Source of the DNA: Candidatus Zixiibacteriota bacterium | Lineage (GTDB): Bacteria > Zixibacteria > MSB-5A5 > GN15 > FEB-12 | Direction of reading: 5' to 3' | Length of the DNA: 64,000 bases | Assembly (NCBI GenBank): GCA_017999435.1 | Contig: JAGNLV010000002.1 | Span: 186,001-250,000 of the forward strand | Shown: positions 31,674 to 40,710 of the stretch, one piece after another | How positions within the stretch are numbered: the stretch's first letter is position 1 | How the letters are laid out: each line of letters starts with the position of its first letter | Translations under genes and position numbers: made by a program | The notes under the pieces: generated by a model | Seen by the model: the letters and a program-made list of their open reading frames with translations, nothing else | What the model was told of the DNA's origin: nothing | Database searches by the model: none

Positions 31674-32347
31674 GCCTTGAGGCCGTCGAAGAGCAGCGAA
31701 ATGACGCAGCGCTCCGCCTCCCGCGGCGGCAGGGCCCGCCCCGCGAATGCCCGCTCGACCAGCGCCCCGAGAATGAGCGCCACCAGCCGCCCCGTCAGCG
31801 CGCTCTCGAAATCCCGCCGAATTTCCCCCGTCTGCTCTCCCCGCGCGATGATCTCAGCCACGTAGTCGCTGAAGTGCCGCTCGCAGTCGATTCCCTCCAG
31901 CGCCACGGCCGCGTGATTGAGCGCCCGCGTAACGAACAGGTAGAACCGTTCCTCGGTCGGGTGCAGCCGCGAGGTAACCGCCGCCGCCCGGTAGAGGTGC
32001 AGCAGCCGCTGCCGGGCCAGCCCGCCCCCGTCGGTTCGCCGGATGTCCGCGAGCCACTCCCCCAGCGAACGGTCGAAGAGCAGCACGCAGAACTCCAGGA
32101 GGTGGCTCTTGGAGGGGAAGTACTGGAAGAACGAGCCTTTGCTGATTCCCGCCTCGCGGCAGAACCGGTCCACCGCAAGACCGTCGTAACCGAACTCCCC
32201 GAACAGCCGGAGCGCGGTCCGGTAAATGAACGCCTTCTTCTCGGCCGGCAGGCGGCGGAAAGTATCGGTGGCGGCGCCGCGCCGCACCAGCCGGAGGACT
32301 TCATTTTCGTCGAGCCGGTCGGGCGCCGGCCGCTGTCGCTCGGTCAT
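31670..32347 (-). CDS. TetR/AcrR-family transcriptional regulator
   Basis: A 225-residue repressor-type protein. The helix-turn-helix is clear (IYRTALRLFGEFGYDGLAVDRFCREAGISKGSFFQYFPSK, about residues 40-80), and the remaining helices form the ligand and dimer domain. The ATG at 32347 follows GGAGGG and is preferred over an in-frame GTG at 32359. It is divergent from the inositol-phosphate synthase gene, and the two promoters abut, so it may control both. Confidence 0.88.
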   Translation of the reverse strand: MTERQRPAPDRLDENEVLRLVRRGAATDTFRRLPAEKKAFIYRTALRLFGEFGYDGLAVDRFCREAGISKGSFFQYFPSKSHLLEFCVLLFDRSLGEWLADIRRTDGGGLARQRLLHLYRAAAVTSRLHPTEERFYLFVTRALNHAAVALEGIDCERHFSDYVAEIIARGEQTGEIRRDFESALTGRLVALILGALVERAFAGRALPPREAERCVISLLFDGLKA

Positions 32348-32397
32348 ACGGCCCTCCACAGGATATGACTGTTTGGTCGCCTGTGATATACTATTGT

Positions 32398-32427
32398 TCT
32401 ATAATGACGGCAAGCGGTTTCTTTCAA
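32398..32427 (-). promoter_or_regulatory. Candidate tetR promoter
   Basis: On the minus strand TTGAAA (32427-32422) is 18 bp from TATAGA (32403-32398), or 17 bp from TTATAG. Its -35 box is one base from that of the divergent promoter. Confidence 0.45.
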
Positions 32428-32428
32428 T

Positions 32429-32458
32429 TTGACAGGGGCGGCGGCCGATCTCTATATT
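32429..32458 (+). promoter_or_regulatory. Promoter of the inositol-1-phosphate synthase gene
   Basis: A perfect TTGACA (32429-32434) is 18 bp from TATATT (32453-32458), giving a leader of about 52 bases. A protein bound at 32398-32458 would cover both divergent promoters; no clear palindrome is visible. Confidence 0.6.
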
Positions 32459-32516
32459 CGCGGCGAAAAAGGCAAACGGGCCGCACCGGCCCGCCAGAGC
32501 AGGAAGGAAGAATGGT

Positions 32517-33740
32517 ATGGGAAAAATCAGAGTTGCGGTCATCGGCGTCGGCAACTGCGCCTCATCGCTCATCCAGGGCGTTGAGTTCTACAAGAAGGCC
32601 CGCGAGGACGAGAAGGTCCCGGGGCTCATGCACGTCAACCTCGGCGGCTACCACATCAGCGATATCGAGTTCGTGGCCGCCATCGACATCGACAAGAACA
32701 AGGTCGGCAAGGATCTCGCCGAGGCGATCTATACCTGGCCGAACAACACCTACCAGTTTTGCAAGGTGCCGAAAACGGGCATCATCGTCCAGCGCGGCAT
32801 GACGCACGACGGACTGGGGTTCTACCTGTCGCAGATCATCGAGAAGGCCCCCGGCGACACCGTCGACATTGTCAAACTCCTGAAAGACACCAAGACCGAC
32901 GTCGTCGTGAACTACCTCCCGGTCGGCTCGGAGGAGGCCACCAAGTGGTACGTCGAGCAGATCCTCCTGGCCGGCTGCGGCTTCATCAACTGCATCCCGG
33001 TCTTCATCGCCAAGGAGCAGTACTGGCAGAAGCGGTTCAAGGAGAAGGGGCTGCCGGTGATCGGCGACGACATCAAGTCGCAGGTCGGCGCCACCATCAT
33101 CCACCGCATCATGACCCGGCTGTTCATGGACCGCGGCGTCAAGCTCGAGCGCACCAGCCAGCTCAACGTCGGCGGCAACACCGACTTCCTCAACATGCTC
33201 GAGCGGTCGCGCCTGCAGTCCAAGAAGATCTCCAAGACCAGCGCCGTCACCAGCATGCTCGACTACGACATCGGCGCGAAAAACGTCTACATCGGCCCCT
33301 CCGACTACGTGGAGTGGCTCGACGACCGGAAGTGGGCGCACATCCGGCTGGAGGGCACGACGTTCGGCAATGTCCCGCTCAACGTCGAAATGAAACTCGA
33401 GGTCTGGGACAGCCCGAACTCGGCGGGGGTCGTGATCGATGCGATCCGCTGCTGTAAGCTCGGCCTGGACAACGGCCTCTCGGGCGCCCTCATCGCCCCC
33501 TCGGCCTACTTCAAGAAATCCCCGCCGGTGCAGTACCCCGACGACGTGGCCCGGCAGATGGTCGAGCAGTTCATCGCCGAGTACGGCTGGAAGCAGAAGA
33601 CGACGGCGGTCCGGCCGGGCGTCCGCGCCGCCGCCAAGGATCGCAAGACGGCCCGCCCCGCGACCGGCGCCCGCCCGGCTGGGGGCGGAAAGAAACCGGC
33701 GGCGGCCGCGCCCAAGCGCATCATCCGCAAGAAAAAGTAG
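32517..33740 (+). CDS. ino1: myo-Inositol-1-phosphate synthase
   Basis: Converts glucose-6-phosphate to inositol-1-phosphate with internal NAD. The first 365 residues follow the actinobacterial/archaeal-type enzyme: [56 protein letters not shown] and [19 protein letters not shown]. The last 45 residues are an added Lys/Arg/Ala-rich tail (ending [10 protein letters not shown]) with no known role. GGAAGG precedes the ATG. Together with the CDP-alcohol transferase upstream, it suggests synthesis of inositol lipids or an inositol solute. Confidence 0.93.
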   Translation: MGKIRVAVIGVGNCASSLIQGVEFYKKAREDEKVPGLMHVNLGGYHISDIEFVAAIDIDKNKVGKDLAEAIYTWPNNTYQFCKVPKTGIIVQRGMTHDGLGFYLSQIIEKAPGDTVDIVKLLKDTKTDVVVNYLPVGSEEATKWYVEQILLAGCGFINCIPVFIAKEQYWQKRFKEKGLPVIGDDIKSQVGATIIHRIMTRLFMDRGVKLERTSQLNVGGNTDFLNMLERSRLQSKKISKTSAVTSMLDYDIGAKNVYIGPSDYVEWLDDRKWAHIRLEGTTFGNVPLNVEMKLEVWDSPNSAGVVIDAIRCCKLGLDNGLSGALIAPSAYFKKSPPVQYPDDVARQMVEQFIAEYGWKQKTTAVRPGVRAAAKDRKTARPATGARPAGGGKKPAAAAPKRIIRKKK

Positions 33741-33769
33741 TTTCCCGCCCTCTTTGCGCAGGCTACTTT

Positions 33770-33802
33770 ACCGGCGGTGGGTTCCACCGCCGGTATGTTT
33801 TT
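33770..33802 (+). terminator. Terminator after ino1
   Basis: ACCGGCGGTGG (33770-33780) pairs perfectly with CCACCGCCGGT (33784-33794), then ATG and five Ts. It separates ino1 from tmk, whose start is about 20 bases further on. Confidence 0.85.
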
Positions 33803-33822
33803 GTGGCCGTCAGGGTAGCCGT

Positions 33823-34470
33823 GTGAGCAAGAACCGACGCGGATTGTTCATCTCTTTCGAGGGCATCGACGGGTGCGGCAAGACCACCCAGGTGATGCTC
33901 GTCTACAAATACCTGATCGCGCAGGGGCGCCAGGTCAAGCTGGTGCGCGAGCCCGGGTCGACCGAGGCGGCCGAGCGGATCCGCGCCCTCCTCCTTGACC
34001 GCCGCCTGGCCATCGACGAGCGCACCGAGCTGCTGCTCTACGAGGCGGCGCGGGCCGATCTGGCAGCCCGGGAGATCGCCCCGGCGCTCGCGCGCGGCCT
34101 GGTGGTCTTGTGCGACCGCTTCTACGACAGCACCACCGCCTACCAGGGTTTCGGCCGGCGGCTGGATGTCGCCATGGTGCGGGCCCTTCACCGGGTGGCG
34201 GTGGACGATCTCGAACCCGACCTGACGCTGGTGTTCGACTGCGACATTCGCACCGCCATGGGCCGCCGGGCGGGCGACCCCGACCGGCTCGAGGCCGAAT
34301 CGCGCGCCTTCTTCGAGCGGGTTCGCAAGGGGTTCCTCGAAATCGCGCGCAAGGAGCGCCGCCGCGTCAAAGTGATCGACGCCGCCCAGCCGGTGGAGAC
34401 CGTGTTCGCCGACGTCAAGAAACACCTCGTGCGCAAACTGAGAAATCATGATGCCGAGCGCCGCCCCTGA
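33823..34470 (+). CDS. tmk: Thymidylate kinase
   Basis: Phosphorylates dTMP to dTDP. The 215-residue protein has the P-loop FEGIDGCGKTTQ (about 10-21), the EPGSTEAAERIR dTMP loop, the CDRFYDSTTAYQG motif and an Arg-rich lid. I start at GTG 33823, which gives the family N-terminus; the frame is open far upstream through ino1 but that is not kinase-like. The ribosome site is weak. It overlaps the S41 protease gene by 23 bases. Confidence 0.93.
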   Translation: MSKNRRGLFISFEGIDGCGKTTQVMLVYKYLIAQGRQVKLVREPGSTEAAERIRALLLDRRLAIDERTELLLYEAARADLAAREIAPALARGLVVLCDRFYDSTTAYQGFGRRLDVAMVRALHRVAVDDLEPDLTLVFDCDIRTAMGRRAGDPDRLEAESRAFFERVRKGFLEIARKERRRVKVIDAAQPVETVFADVKKHLVRKLRNHDAERRP

Positions 34471-36022
34471 CCGGGTCGACCTGTTGATCTCGATGGTCGT
34501 CATCGTGCTGCTGGTCGCGCTCGCCGGCGGCATGGGCGTGTACGTCGTGTCCGACCCGGGCCTGCGCGCCGCCGCGCCCCTGGTGCGGGCCGCCGAGGTG
34601 ATCCGCTCACGCTGGGTGGAGCCGGTCGACGGCGCGCGCCTGACCGAGGCCGGCCGCCGCGCCATGTTCGACCTGCTCGACCGCTACTCGGGCTACGTCG
34701 ACCGCACCGACTTCGACCGCATGCGCGAGGAACTCTCCGGTGCCTACGGCGGCATCGGCGTGACCATCGTCCCCCACGACGGCGGACTGCTGATCATGTC
34801 GGTGCGCGAGGACGGACCGGCGGGCCGCGTCGGGCTGCTCACCGGCGACATCCTGGTCGGCACCGATTCCGTGCCCTTCGCCCGGCTCACCCCGGCCGAG
34901 GCCAGCGCCCTGCTCCGGGGTCGGCCCGGCACCGACGTGCGCGTCCGGGTCTACCGGCCGGTGGCCGGCGACACGATCACGGTCGCTCTCACCCGCCAAC
35001 GTATCCCGCTCGTCCACGTGCCCTTCGCCGGCCTCACCGACCGCAACATAATCTACATCCGCGTGCTCGATTTCGATGCCGGGGCCGCCGACGATATCCG
35101 CGCCGCCGTCGATTCCCTCCTGGAGCGCGCCGAGAACCGGCCGGCGGGGCTCATCCTCGACCTGCGCAACAACCCCGGCGGCCTGTTCAGCGAGGGCTAC
35201 CGGACGGCCAACATCTTCCTCAAACCTGGCGCCTTTATCGTCGGCACCGACGCCCGCTCCCGCTGGAACGAGGAGGTCCACCGGGCGATGTACCGCGACG
35301 TCACCGACGGTCTGCCGATGGCGGTGTTGGTCAACCGCGGCTCCGCCTCGTCGGCCGAGATTGTCGCCGGGGCGTTCCAGCAGGCGGGGCGGGCGGTGCT
35401 GGTCGGCGACACCACCTTCGGCAAAGGACTCGTCCAGGGGTTCATCAGTTTTCCGGATGGCGACGGGCTTCGGCTCACCATGTCACGATACTACTTCGAC
35501 AACGGGGTCTACCTGAACCGGCTGGACGGGAGCCTCGCCGATTCCGGCACCGGCCTGGTTCCGGACTACTACTACGCCTACCCCGAACTCGACCCCTTCG
35601 TGCAGAAACTGGAGAATTCGCTGCTCCTGCAGGAATTTGCCTATGCGCACCTGGAGGAGCTGGCGGCGGAGGATGACCTCGACCCGGCAGGACCGCTGCT
35701 GTCCGCGTTCGGCCGCTTCGCCGCCGCGCGCGGATTCGCGTTCACCAGCGCCACTACCGCGGCCGCCCGCGAACTGCTCCGGCGAACGGAGGAAGAAGCC
35801 GCGGCGCCCCCGGCGGGGAAAGCCGCCGCGGAGGCGCTCCGCCTGGCGGAGCAGCAGGATCGCGCCCTGGTGTTCTCCTACGCCGGCTACATCGCCCAGC
35901 GCCTCCGGCAGATCGCCTGGGAACGGGCGCACGGCGCGGCGCGAACCTACCGCGAAGTGATCCTCCGCTCCCGCGGCGACATCCGACTGGCCGAAGAGAT
36001 CCTCCTCGCCCGGCGGTCATGA
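34448..36022 (+). CDS. S41 C-terminal processing peptidase
   Basis: A 524-residue periplasmic protease anchored by one N-terminal helix (LLISMVVIVLLVALAGGMGVYVV). A PDZ domain (about 100-180, VREDGPAGRVGLLTGDILVG) binds C-termini; the S41 domain has LDLRNNPGG, the catalytic Ser in GSASSAEIVAGAF and the catalytic Lys in TFGKGLVQG. After residue 390 there is a helical tail rich in Ala and Glu, longer than usual for CtpA. It follows tmk with overlap. Confidence 0.93.
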   Translation: MMPSAAPDRVDLLISMVVIVLLVALAGGMGVYVVSDPGLRAAAPLVRAAEVIRSRWVEPVDGARLTEAGRRAMFDLLDRYSGYVDRTDFDRMREELSGAYGGIGVTIVPHDGGLLIMSVREDGPAGRVGLLTGDILVGTDSVPFARLTPAEASALLRGRPGTDVRVRVYRPVAGDTITVALTRQRIPLVHVPFAGLTDRNIIYIRVLDFDAGAADDIRAAVDSLLERAENRPAGLILDLRNNPGGLFSEGYRTANIFLKPGAFIVGTDARSRWNEEVHRAMYRDVTDGLPMAVLVNRGSASSAEIVAGAFQQAGRAVLVGDTTFGKGLVQGFISFPDGDGLRLTMSRYYFDNGVYLNRLDGSLADSGTGLVPDYYYAYPELDPFVQKLENSLLLQEFAYAHLEELAAEDDLDPAGPLLSAFGRFAAARGFAFTSATTAAARELLRRTEEEAAAPPAGKAAAEALRLAEQQDRALVFSYAGYIAQRLRQIAWERAHGAARTYREVILRSRGDIRLAEEILLARRS

Positions 36023-36023
36023 C

Positions 36024-36794
36024 ATGCCACCCGAACTCGTCTGGTACATCGTTTGCGGGATGACCGCCGGACTGCTCGGCGGCTACCTCGGCCTCGGCGG
36101 AGGGGAAATCGTTGTCCCCTTCCTCACCGTCGTCCTCGGGCTTGACGTCAAGACCGCGGCCCCGGTCTCGCTGGTCGCCGTCACAGTGAACGCGCTCTCG
36201 TCGTCGGCCGAGTACCTCAAGCGGGGCATGGTTGATCTGGAACTGGCCATCATCATCGCCACCTTCATGGTCATGGGCAACATCGCCGGCAGCACGGTGA
36301 GCGCCGCGGTGTCCGAGGAGCTGGTGCGGGTTCTCCTGACGGGGGTATTGGTCTATACGGCGGTGACCCTGCTTAGGGGCCGCCGCCCGGCCGAGCGGCT
36401 GGTGTTTGCCGACAACCGCCGCCGCTTCATGGGCCTGGTCGTCGTGCTCGCCTTTCTCATCGGCGTTCTCGCCGGGCTGATCGGCGTCGGCGGAGGCGTC
36501 CTGCTGATCCCCCTGATGTACCTCGTGATCGGCTGCCCGCTGGCGACAGCCCGGGGGACGACCACCCTCATCGTGGTCTTTTCCGCGGCCGCCGCGTCGG
36601 CGGTCTATTTCCTGCGCGGCGCGGTCGCGCTGCCGGTGGCGGCGCCGGTCGTCTTCGGCATTCTCCTCGGCGGCCGGGCCGGCGCCTATTTCGGCGCCAG
36701 CGCCCGCCCGGCGGTCGTCCGCGCGCTCTTCTTCGCGGTGATGATGTACCTCGCGTGGCGGCTCTCCGCCCGCGCGCTGGAGGGCCTCTGGTGA
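36024..36794 (+). CDS. TauE/SafE-family sulfite or anion exporter
   Basis: A 256-residue membrane protein with about eight helices in two similar halves. Each half opens with the family's glycine-rich segment: GGYLGLGGGEIVVPFLTVVLG near 17 and GLIGVGGGVLLIPLMYLV near 150. The family moves sulfite, sulfonates or related anions; the substrate is not evident. One base after the protease stop, and its own stop shares GTGA with the next start. Confidence 0.85.
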   Translation: MPPELVWYIVCGMTAGLLGGYLGLGGGEIVVPFLTVVLGLDVKTAAPVSLVAVTVNALSSSAEYLKRGMVDLELAIIIATFMVMGNIAGSTVSAAVSEELVRVLLTGVLVYTAVTLLRGRRPAERLVFADNRRRFMGLVVVLAFLIGVLAGLIGVGGGVLLIPLMYLVIGCPLATARGTTTLIVVFSAAAASAVYFLRGAVALPVAAPVVFGILLGGRAGAYFGASARPAVVRALFFAVMMYLAWRLSARALEGLW

Positions 36795-37084
36795 GAGAAC
36801 ACTACTTCCGCACCGACATCGTCGTCCGCCTCCAGCGCTGGTTCTGGTGGACAATCGTGCTGCTGTTCGGCGCCGCGACCGCGCTGTGGGCGGTCGATGC
36901 GGGCCGCGCCCGATGGGTCACGACCTGGGGGATCAACGTGGTCTTCCTCATCGTCGCCTTCATCATCGTCCTGATGGCGGAGCTGTTCCGGCGCGCCCGA
37001 CTCTACCGCTACGCGCTGCTGTCGTACCTGCTCCTGGTGATTCTCCTTTCGACCATTGCGCTCAAGTTGTATGTTACCGGATGA
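36791..37084 (+). CDS. Small membrane protein coupled to TauE-like gene
   Basis: A 97-residue protein with three predicted helices (WTIVLLFGAATALWAV, GINVVFLIVAFIIVLM, YALLSYLLLVILLSTIAL). It has the size and helix number of the DUF1634 proteins that often accompany TauE/SafE exporters, though I cannot confirm the family. The GTG start at 36791 overlaps the TauE stop by four bases and its stop overlaps the next ATG, so the three genes are tightly coupled. Confidence 0.6.
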   Translation: MREHYFRTDIVVRLQRWFWWTIVLLFGAATALWAVDAGRARWVTTWGINVVFLIVAFIIVLMAELFRRARLYRYALLSYLLLVILLSTIALKLYVTG

Positions 37085-37758
37085 CCATGACGCGACCGGC
37101 CGTTTTCTGCGACTTCGACGGCACCATCGCCGTTCGCGATGTCGGCTACAGCATTTTCCACCGCTTCTCCGGCGGCCGGAATCTGGCTCTCCTCCCCGAC
37201 TGGAAAGCGGGGCGCATGTCGAGCCGGGAGATCCTCCGCCGCGAGGCCGCGATGGCGCCGGTGACCGAGAGCGAACTGCTTGAGTTTCTCGAGGATTTCA
37301 CACTCGACCCCGGTTTCGCCGCCTTCGCCGACCGCTGCCATCGGCAGGAGATCGATCTGGTGGTCGTGTCCGACGGCCTCGATTTGTACATCAACCTGCT
37401 CTTGGCCCGCAACCGCCTGTCGCACCTTCCGCTGATCGCCAATCACGGCTATGTGCGCGACGGGCACATCGAAATCGAATTCCCCTTTGACAACCGGGAC
37501 TGCGCCAGGTGCGGCAGCTGCAAAGGGGAGCGGATTCGCGAGTACCGCTTAAGCCACCCGGGGGCCGGGCCGGCGGTCTTTGTCGGCGACGGATTTTCCG
37601 ACGCCTGTGCGGCGCACGAGGCCGACCTTCTCTTTGCGAAAAAAGACCTTGAACGCTACTGCCGCATGCACAATATTCCATTCGTGCCGTATCAGGATTT
37701 CTTCGACGTTGCTCGCGAACTGGAGCGACGCGAATTGTTAAGTCGTAACGACGTTTAG
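37081..37758 (+). CDS. MtnX-like HAD phosphatase
   Basis: A 225-residue HAD-superfamily enzyme of the phosphoserine-phosphatase-like class. The nucleophile motif is FCDFDGTIAVRD, motif II VVSDGLD, and the C-terminal Asp pair lies in VFVGDGFSDACAA. A CARCGSCKGE segment, as in MtnX relatives, may bind metal. Possible substrates include the methionine-salvage phosphate or another phosphomonoester such as inositol-1-phosphate; the latter is only contextual. The ATG overlaps the previous stop (ATGA). Confidence 0.8.
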   Translation: MTMTRPAVFCDFDGTIAVRDVGYSIFHRFSGGRNLALLPDWKAGRMSSREILRREAAMAPVTESELLEFLEDFTLDPGFAAFADRCHRQEIDLVVVSDGLDLYINLLLARNRLSHLPLIANHGYVRDGHIEIEFPFDNRDCARCGSCKGERIREYRLSHPGAGPAVFVGDGFSDACAAHEADLLFAKKDLERYCRMHNIPFVPYQDFFDVARELERRELLSRNDV

Positions 37759-37764
37759 ACTTAA
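37738..37764. promoter_or_regulatory. Inverted repeat before the nucleotidyltransferase-mutase gene
   Basis: TTAAGTC (37738-37744) and GACTTAA (37758-37764) form a perfect 7-bp inverted repeat, with an inner AACG/CGTT. It covers the end of the HAD phosphatase gene and touches the GGGAG ribosome site of the next gene. It could be an operator or an mRNA hairpin that limits ribosome access. Confidence 0.35.
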
Positions 37765-37777
37765 GGGAGAAGTCGAC

Positions 37778-40279
37778 ATGAAGGCGATCGTCATGGCGGG
37801 CGGTTTCGGAACCCGACTGCGCCCTTTGACCATTAACATACCCAAACCCATGGCCCCGATCGGCAACCTGCCCATGATGGAACACGTGGTGTCCCTCCTG
37901 GTCAGGCACGGCATCACCGACGTGACCGCGCTGCTGTACTTCCAGCCGGAGAAGATCCGCAATCATTTTAAGAACGGCGCGGCGTTCGGGGTGAACATGG
38001 AGTACGCGCAGCCGGATGACGATTACGGCACGGCGGGGGCGGTCCGCTACGCTCTCACCACGGCCACGGAACCGGTGCTCGTGATCTCGGGCGACCTGAT
38101 CACCGATTTCGATCTCACCGAGGCTATCGCCTGGCACGCCGCCCGGCGCTCGCAGGCGACGCTCCTGCTCACCCGCATGGAGAATCCACTCGCCTACGGA
38201 ATCGTGATCACCGACGACGACGGTCGGATCGTGCGCTTCCTGGAGAAACCCTCGTGGGGCGAGGCCTTCTCCGATACCATCAACACCGGCATCTACATTC
38301 TCGAGCCCGCGGCCATCGAGATGATCCCGCCCCGGGTCAATTTCGACTTCTCGCAGAATCTCTTCCCCCTCATGCTCTCGCGGCAGATGGGGCTGTTCGG
38401 TAAGATCATGGCCGGCTACTGGAAAGACGTCGGCAACGTGGGGGAGTACCGGAGAGTGCACGCCGACTTCTTCAACGGCACGCTCAACCTCGATCTCAAG
38501 CGGCCGGTGCAACCGCTCCCCTCGGGCGAGCTCTACGCCGGGGAGAATGTCCGTATCGCCGACAACGTCCAGCTCTCCGGGCGTGTCGTCCTCGGCCATG
38601 ATGCGAAGATCGAGGCGGGGGCCAGGCTCCACAATTGCGTCATCGGCGACCGCACGCGGATCGGCCCGGGCGCCAAGCTCAGCAACACGGTGGTGTGGCA
38701 CGACGCCAACATCGGCGCCGAGAGCCTGGTGGCCGAGAGCGTGATCTGCAACTCCGCACGGCTCGGCCGCAACGTGCAGTTCATGGACGACGTCATCGTC
38801 GCCGACGACACGGTGATCGGCGACCGCGCGACGGTCAAAGCCAACTGCAAAATCTGGCCGGGCAAGACGGTCGATTCCGGCGCCATCGTCTCCACCTCAA
38901 TCGTCTGGGGCGACCGCTGGAACCGGGAGTTGTTCACCAACTCGAAAATCACCGGCCTGGCGCTGACCGAAATCACGCCCGAGATGACGGTCAAAGTCGG
39001 CGCCGCCTTCGGCGCTTTCCTCGGCAAGGGCGCGGCCGTGTTGACCAGCCGCGACGCCTCGGACGGGTCGCGTCTGCTCAAACGCGGGCTCATGTCGGGC
39101 CTCCTGGCCGCGGGCGTCAACGTTGCCGACCTCGAAACCCAGCCCATTCCCGTGGTGCGCTACGGTCTGACGCGGGGGAGTTACGCCGCCGGGATCTACG
39201 TGCGCCACTCCCCGGCCGATTTCCGCTTGATTGACGCGATCTTCTTCGACGGCTCCGGGCTGGACATGCCGACGGCCAAGCTGAAGAAGGTGGAGCGCAT
39301 GTATTTCGGCGAGGATTTCGAACGCGCCTCGCTCGGCGACATCGGCCACCTCGACCAGCCCCAGCACGTGCTCGAGGACTACCGCGAGGATTTCCTCAAA
39401 TCGCTCGACATCGACCTGATCCGCAAGGCCGGATTCAAAGTCGTCATCGACCACTCCAACGGCTCCTCGAGCCAGATCTTCCCGACCCTGTCCTCCGAGC
39501 TCGGCGTCTCAGCCGTCGAACTGAACGCGAACCTCAACCCGCGCAAGTTCTCGACCTCGCCCGAGGAGATGGCCCAGGCCATGGTGCAGCTCTCCGCCAT
39601 CGTCTCCTCCCTCAAGGCCGACATCGGCTTCCTGCTCAACCCGGCGGCCGAGAAACTCACCGTGGTCGATGAACTCGGGCAGCCGGTCGACCCGCAGCTG
39701 CTCCTGCTCATCGTCCTCGATCTGTTCCTGCAGTTGAACAAAGTGCGGCGGGTGGCGGTCCCGGTGGCGGCCTCGATGGGCGTCGAGGAAATCGCCCGCG
39801 ACCGCGGCGCCGAGGTCATCCGCGTCGCCAACGACCACCTCTCGATGATGGAGGTGATGCGGCGCGGAGAGGCGGACTTTGTCGGCGGCACCCGCGGCGG
39901 CTTCATCTTCCCCGGCTTCCAGAGCGGGGCCGATGCGATGTTCGCCACCTGCAAGATCCTTGAGATGATGGCTGCGACCCGCAGCCGCTTCGGCGCCCTC
40001 CGCCGACAATTCGAGGACCTCCAGCGCGAAACCATCTCCGTCCCCTGCCCGTGGTCGAAGAAGGGCACGGTTATGCGCCACCTGATTGTAAACTCCCAGA
40101 CGCGCGAGCGGCAGTTGGTCGACGGCGTGCGAATCAGAGAAAACGGGGGCTGGGTCCTGCTCATCCCCGACCGCGAGACGGCGTCGTTCAACATCATGGC
40201 GGAAACGCGTTCGCGCGAGGCCACCCAGGCGCTCGTCAACCGCTACCGGAGCCTGGTGGAGGAGTGGCAGACCGAATAG
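37778..40279 (+). CDS. Fusion of sugar-1-phosphate nucleotidyltransferase and phosphomannomutase-like domain
   Basis: An 833-residue fusion. Residues 1-235 are a nucleotidyltransferase (GGFGTRLRPLT at 8-18, GDLITDFD, AGYWKDVGNVGEYRR) like mannose- or glucose-1-phosphate NTP transferases. Residues about 255-375 are hexapeptide left-handed beta-helix repeats. Residues 380-833 resemble phosphohexomutases, but the usual phosphoserine loop TASHNP reads TSRDASDGSRLLKRG, and the metal loop is atypical (HSNGSSSQ), so mutase activity is uncertain; this variant occurs in other ManC-like fusions. It would supply GDP-mannose or an analogue for glycolipids. GGGAGAAG precedes the ATG. Confidence 0.88.
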   Translation: MKAIVMAGGFGTRLRPLTINIPKPMAPIGNLPMMEHVVSLLVRHGITDVTALLYFQPEKIRNHFKNGAAFGVNMEYAQPDDDYGTAGAVRYALTTATEPVLVISGDLITDFDLTEAIAWHAARRSQATLLLTRMENPLAYGIVITDDDGRIVRFLEKPSWGEAFSDTINTGIYILEPAAIEMIPPRVNFDFSQNLFPLMLSRQMGLFGKIMAGYWKDVGNVGEYRRVHADFFNGTLNLDLKRPVQPLPSGELYAGENVRIADNVQLSGRVVLGHDAKIEAGARLHNCVIGDRTRIGPGAKLSNTVVWHDANIGAESLVAESVICNSARLGRNVQFMDDVIVADDTVIGDRATVKANCKIWPGKTVDSGAIVSTSIVWGDRWNRELFTNSKITGLALTEITPEMTVKVGAAFGAFLGKGAAVLTSRDASDGSRLLKRGLMSGLLAAGVNVADLETQPIPVVRYGLTRGSYAAGIYVRHSPADFRLIDAIFFDGSGLDMPTAKLKKVERMYFGEDFERASLGDIGHLDQPQHVLEDYREDFLKSLDIDLIRKAGFKVVIDHSNGSSSQIFPTLSSELGVSAVELNANLNPRKFSTSPEEMAQAMVQLSAIVSSLKADIGFLLNPAAEKLTVVDELGQPVDPQLLLLIVLDLFLQLNKVRRVAVPVAASMGVEEIARDRGAEVIRVANDHLSMMEVMRRGEADFVGGTRGGFIFPGFQSGADAMFATCKILEMMAATRSRFGALRRQFEDLQRETISVPCPWSKKGTVMRHLIVNSQTRERQLVDGVRIRENGGWVLLIPDRETASFNIMAETRSREATQALVNRYRSLVEEWQTE

Positions 40280-40375
40280 GGGGAAACACGCCATCAGGCA
40301 TGTGCGGCGCCGACCCGGGCAGGAGCGCCGCCTCTCGGCGCGGCCCGGCCCGCCGACCGCGGAGACCGCCGCTGC

Positions 40376-40639
40376 TCAGGGCGCCGGCGGAGTGTCGTCG
40401 CTGCCGGCCGCGCGGGTCCGCGACGGATCCTTAATGATCAGCGCGACCGGGATCAGGACGCAGTAGCCGACAACGAGTAGCAGGGGCGCCAGCGTGATCG
40501 AGCCCATGCCGAGAGCGATGTAGCCGATGATGATCACGGCCAGGGCCACCGCCAGCATGATGTAGTTGCGCTTGCCGAACGGCCAACGGGTCTCGGTCGT
40601 CGCCGGCTGCGATGCCGTTGTTTTTGCTTGTTTTGCCAT
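40376..40639 (-). CDS. Small two-helix membrane protein, DUF3098-like
   Basis: An 87-residue protein with a polar N-terminus, the segment WPFGKRNYIMLAVALAVIIIG and a second helix TLAPLLLVVGYCVLIPVALI, then a Pro/Asp-rich tail. The FGKRNYI opening resembles DUF3098 proteins of Bacteroidetes relatives. I start at ATG 40639; the frame is open 25 codons further but the added part is Arg-rich and overlaps the neighbouring gene. Function unknown. Confidence 0.6.
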   Translation of the reverse strand: MAKQAKTTASQPATTETRWPFGKRNYIMLAVALAVIIIGYIALGMGSITLAPLLLVVGYCVLIPVALIIKDPSRTRAAGSDDTPPAP

Positions 40640-40710
40640 AACCTGTCGACTTCCAATAAGATCGCCGGACCTGTTCCTGTCAAGCGGTTTTCCGGGGCGG
40701 CCCCGCCCGC

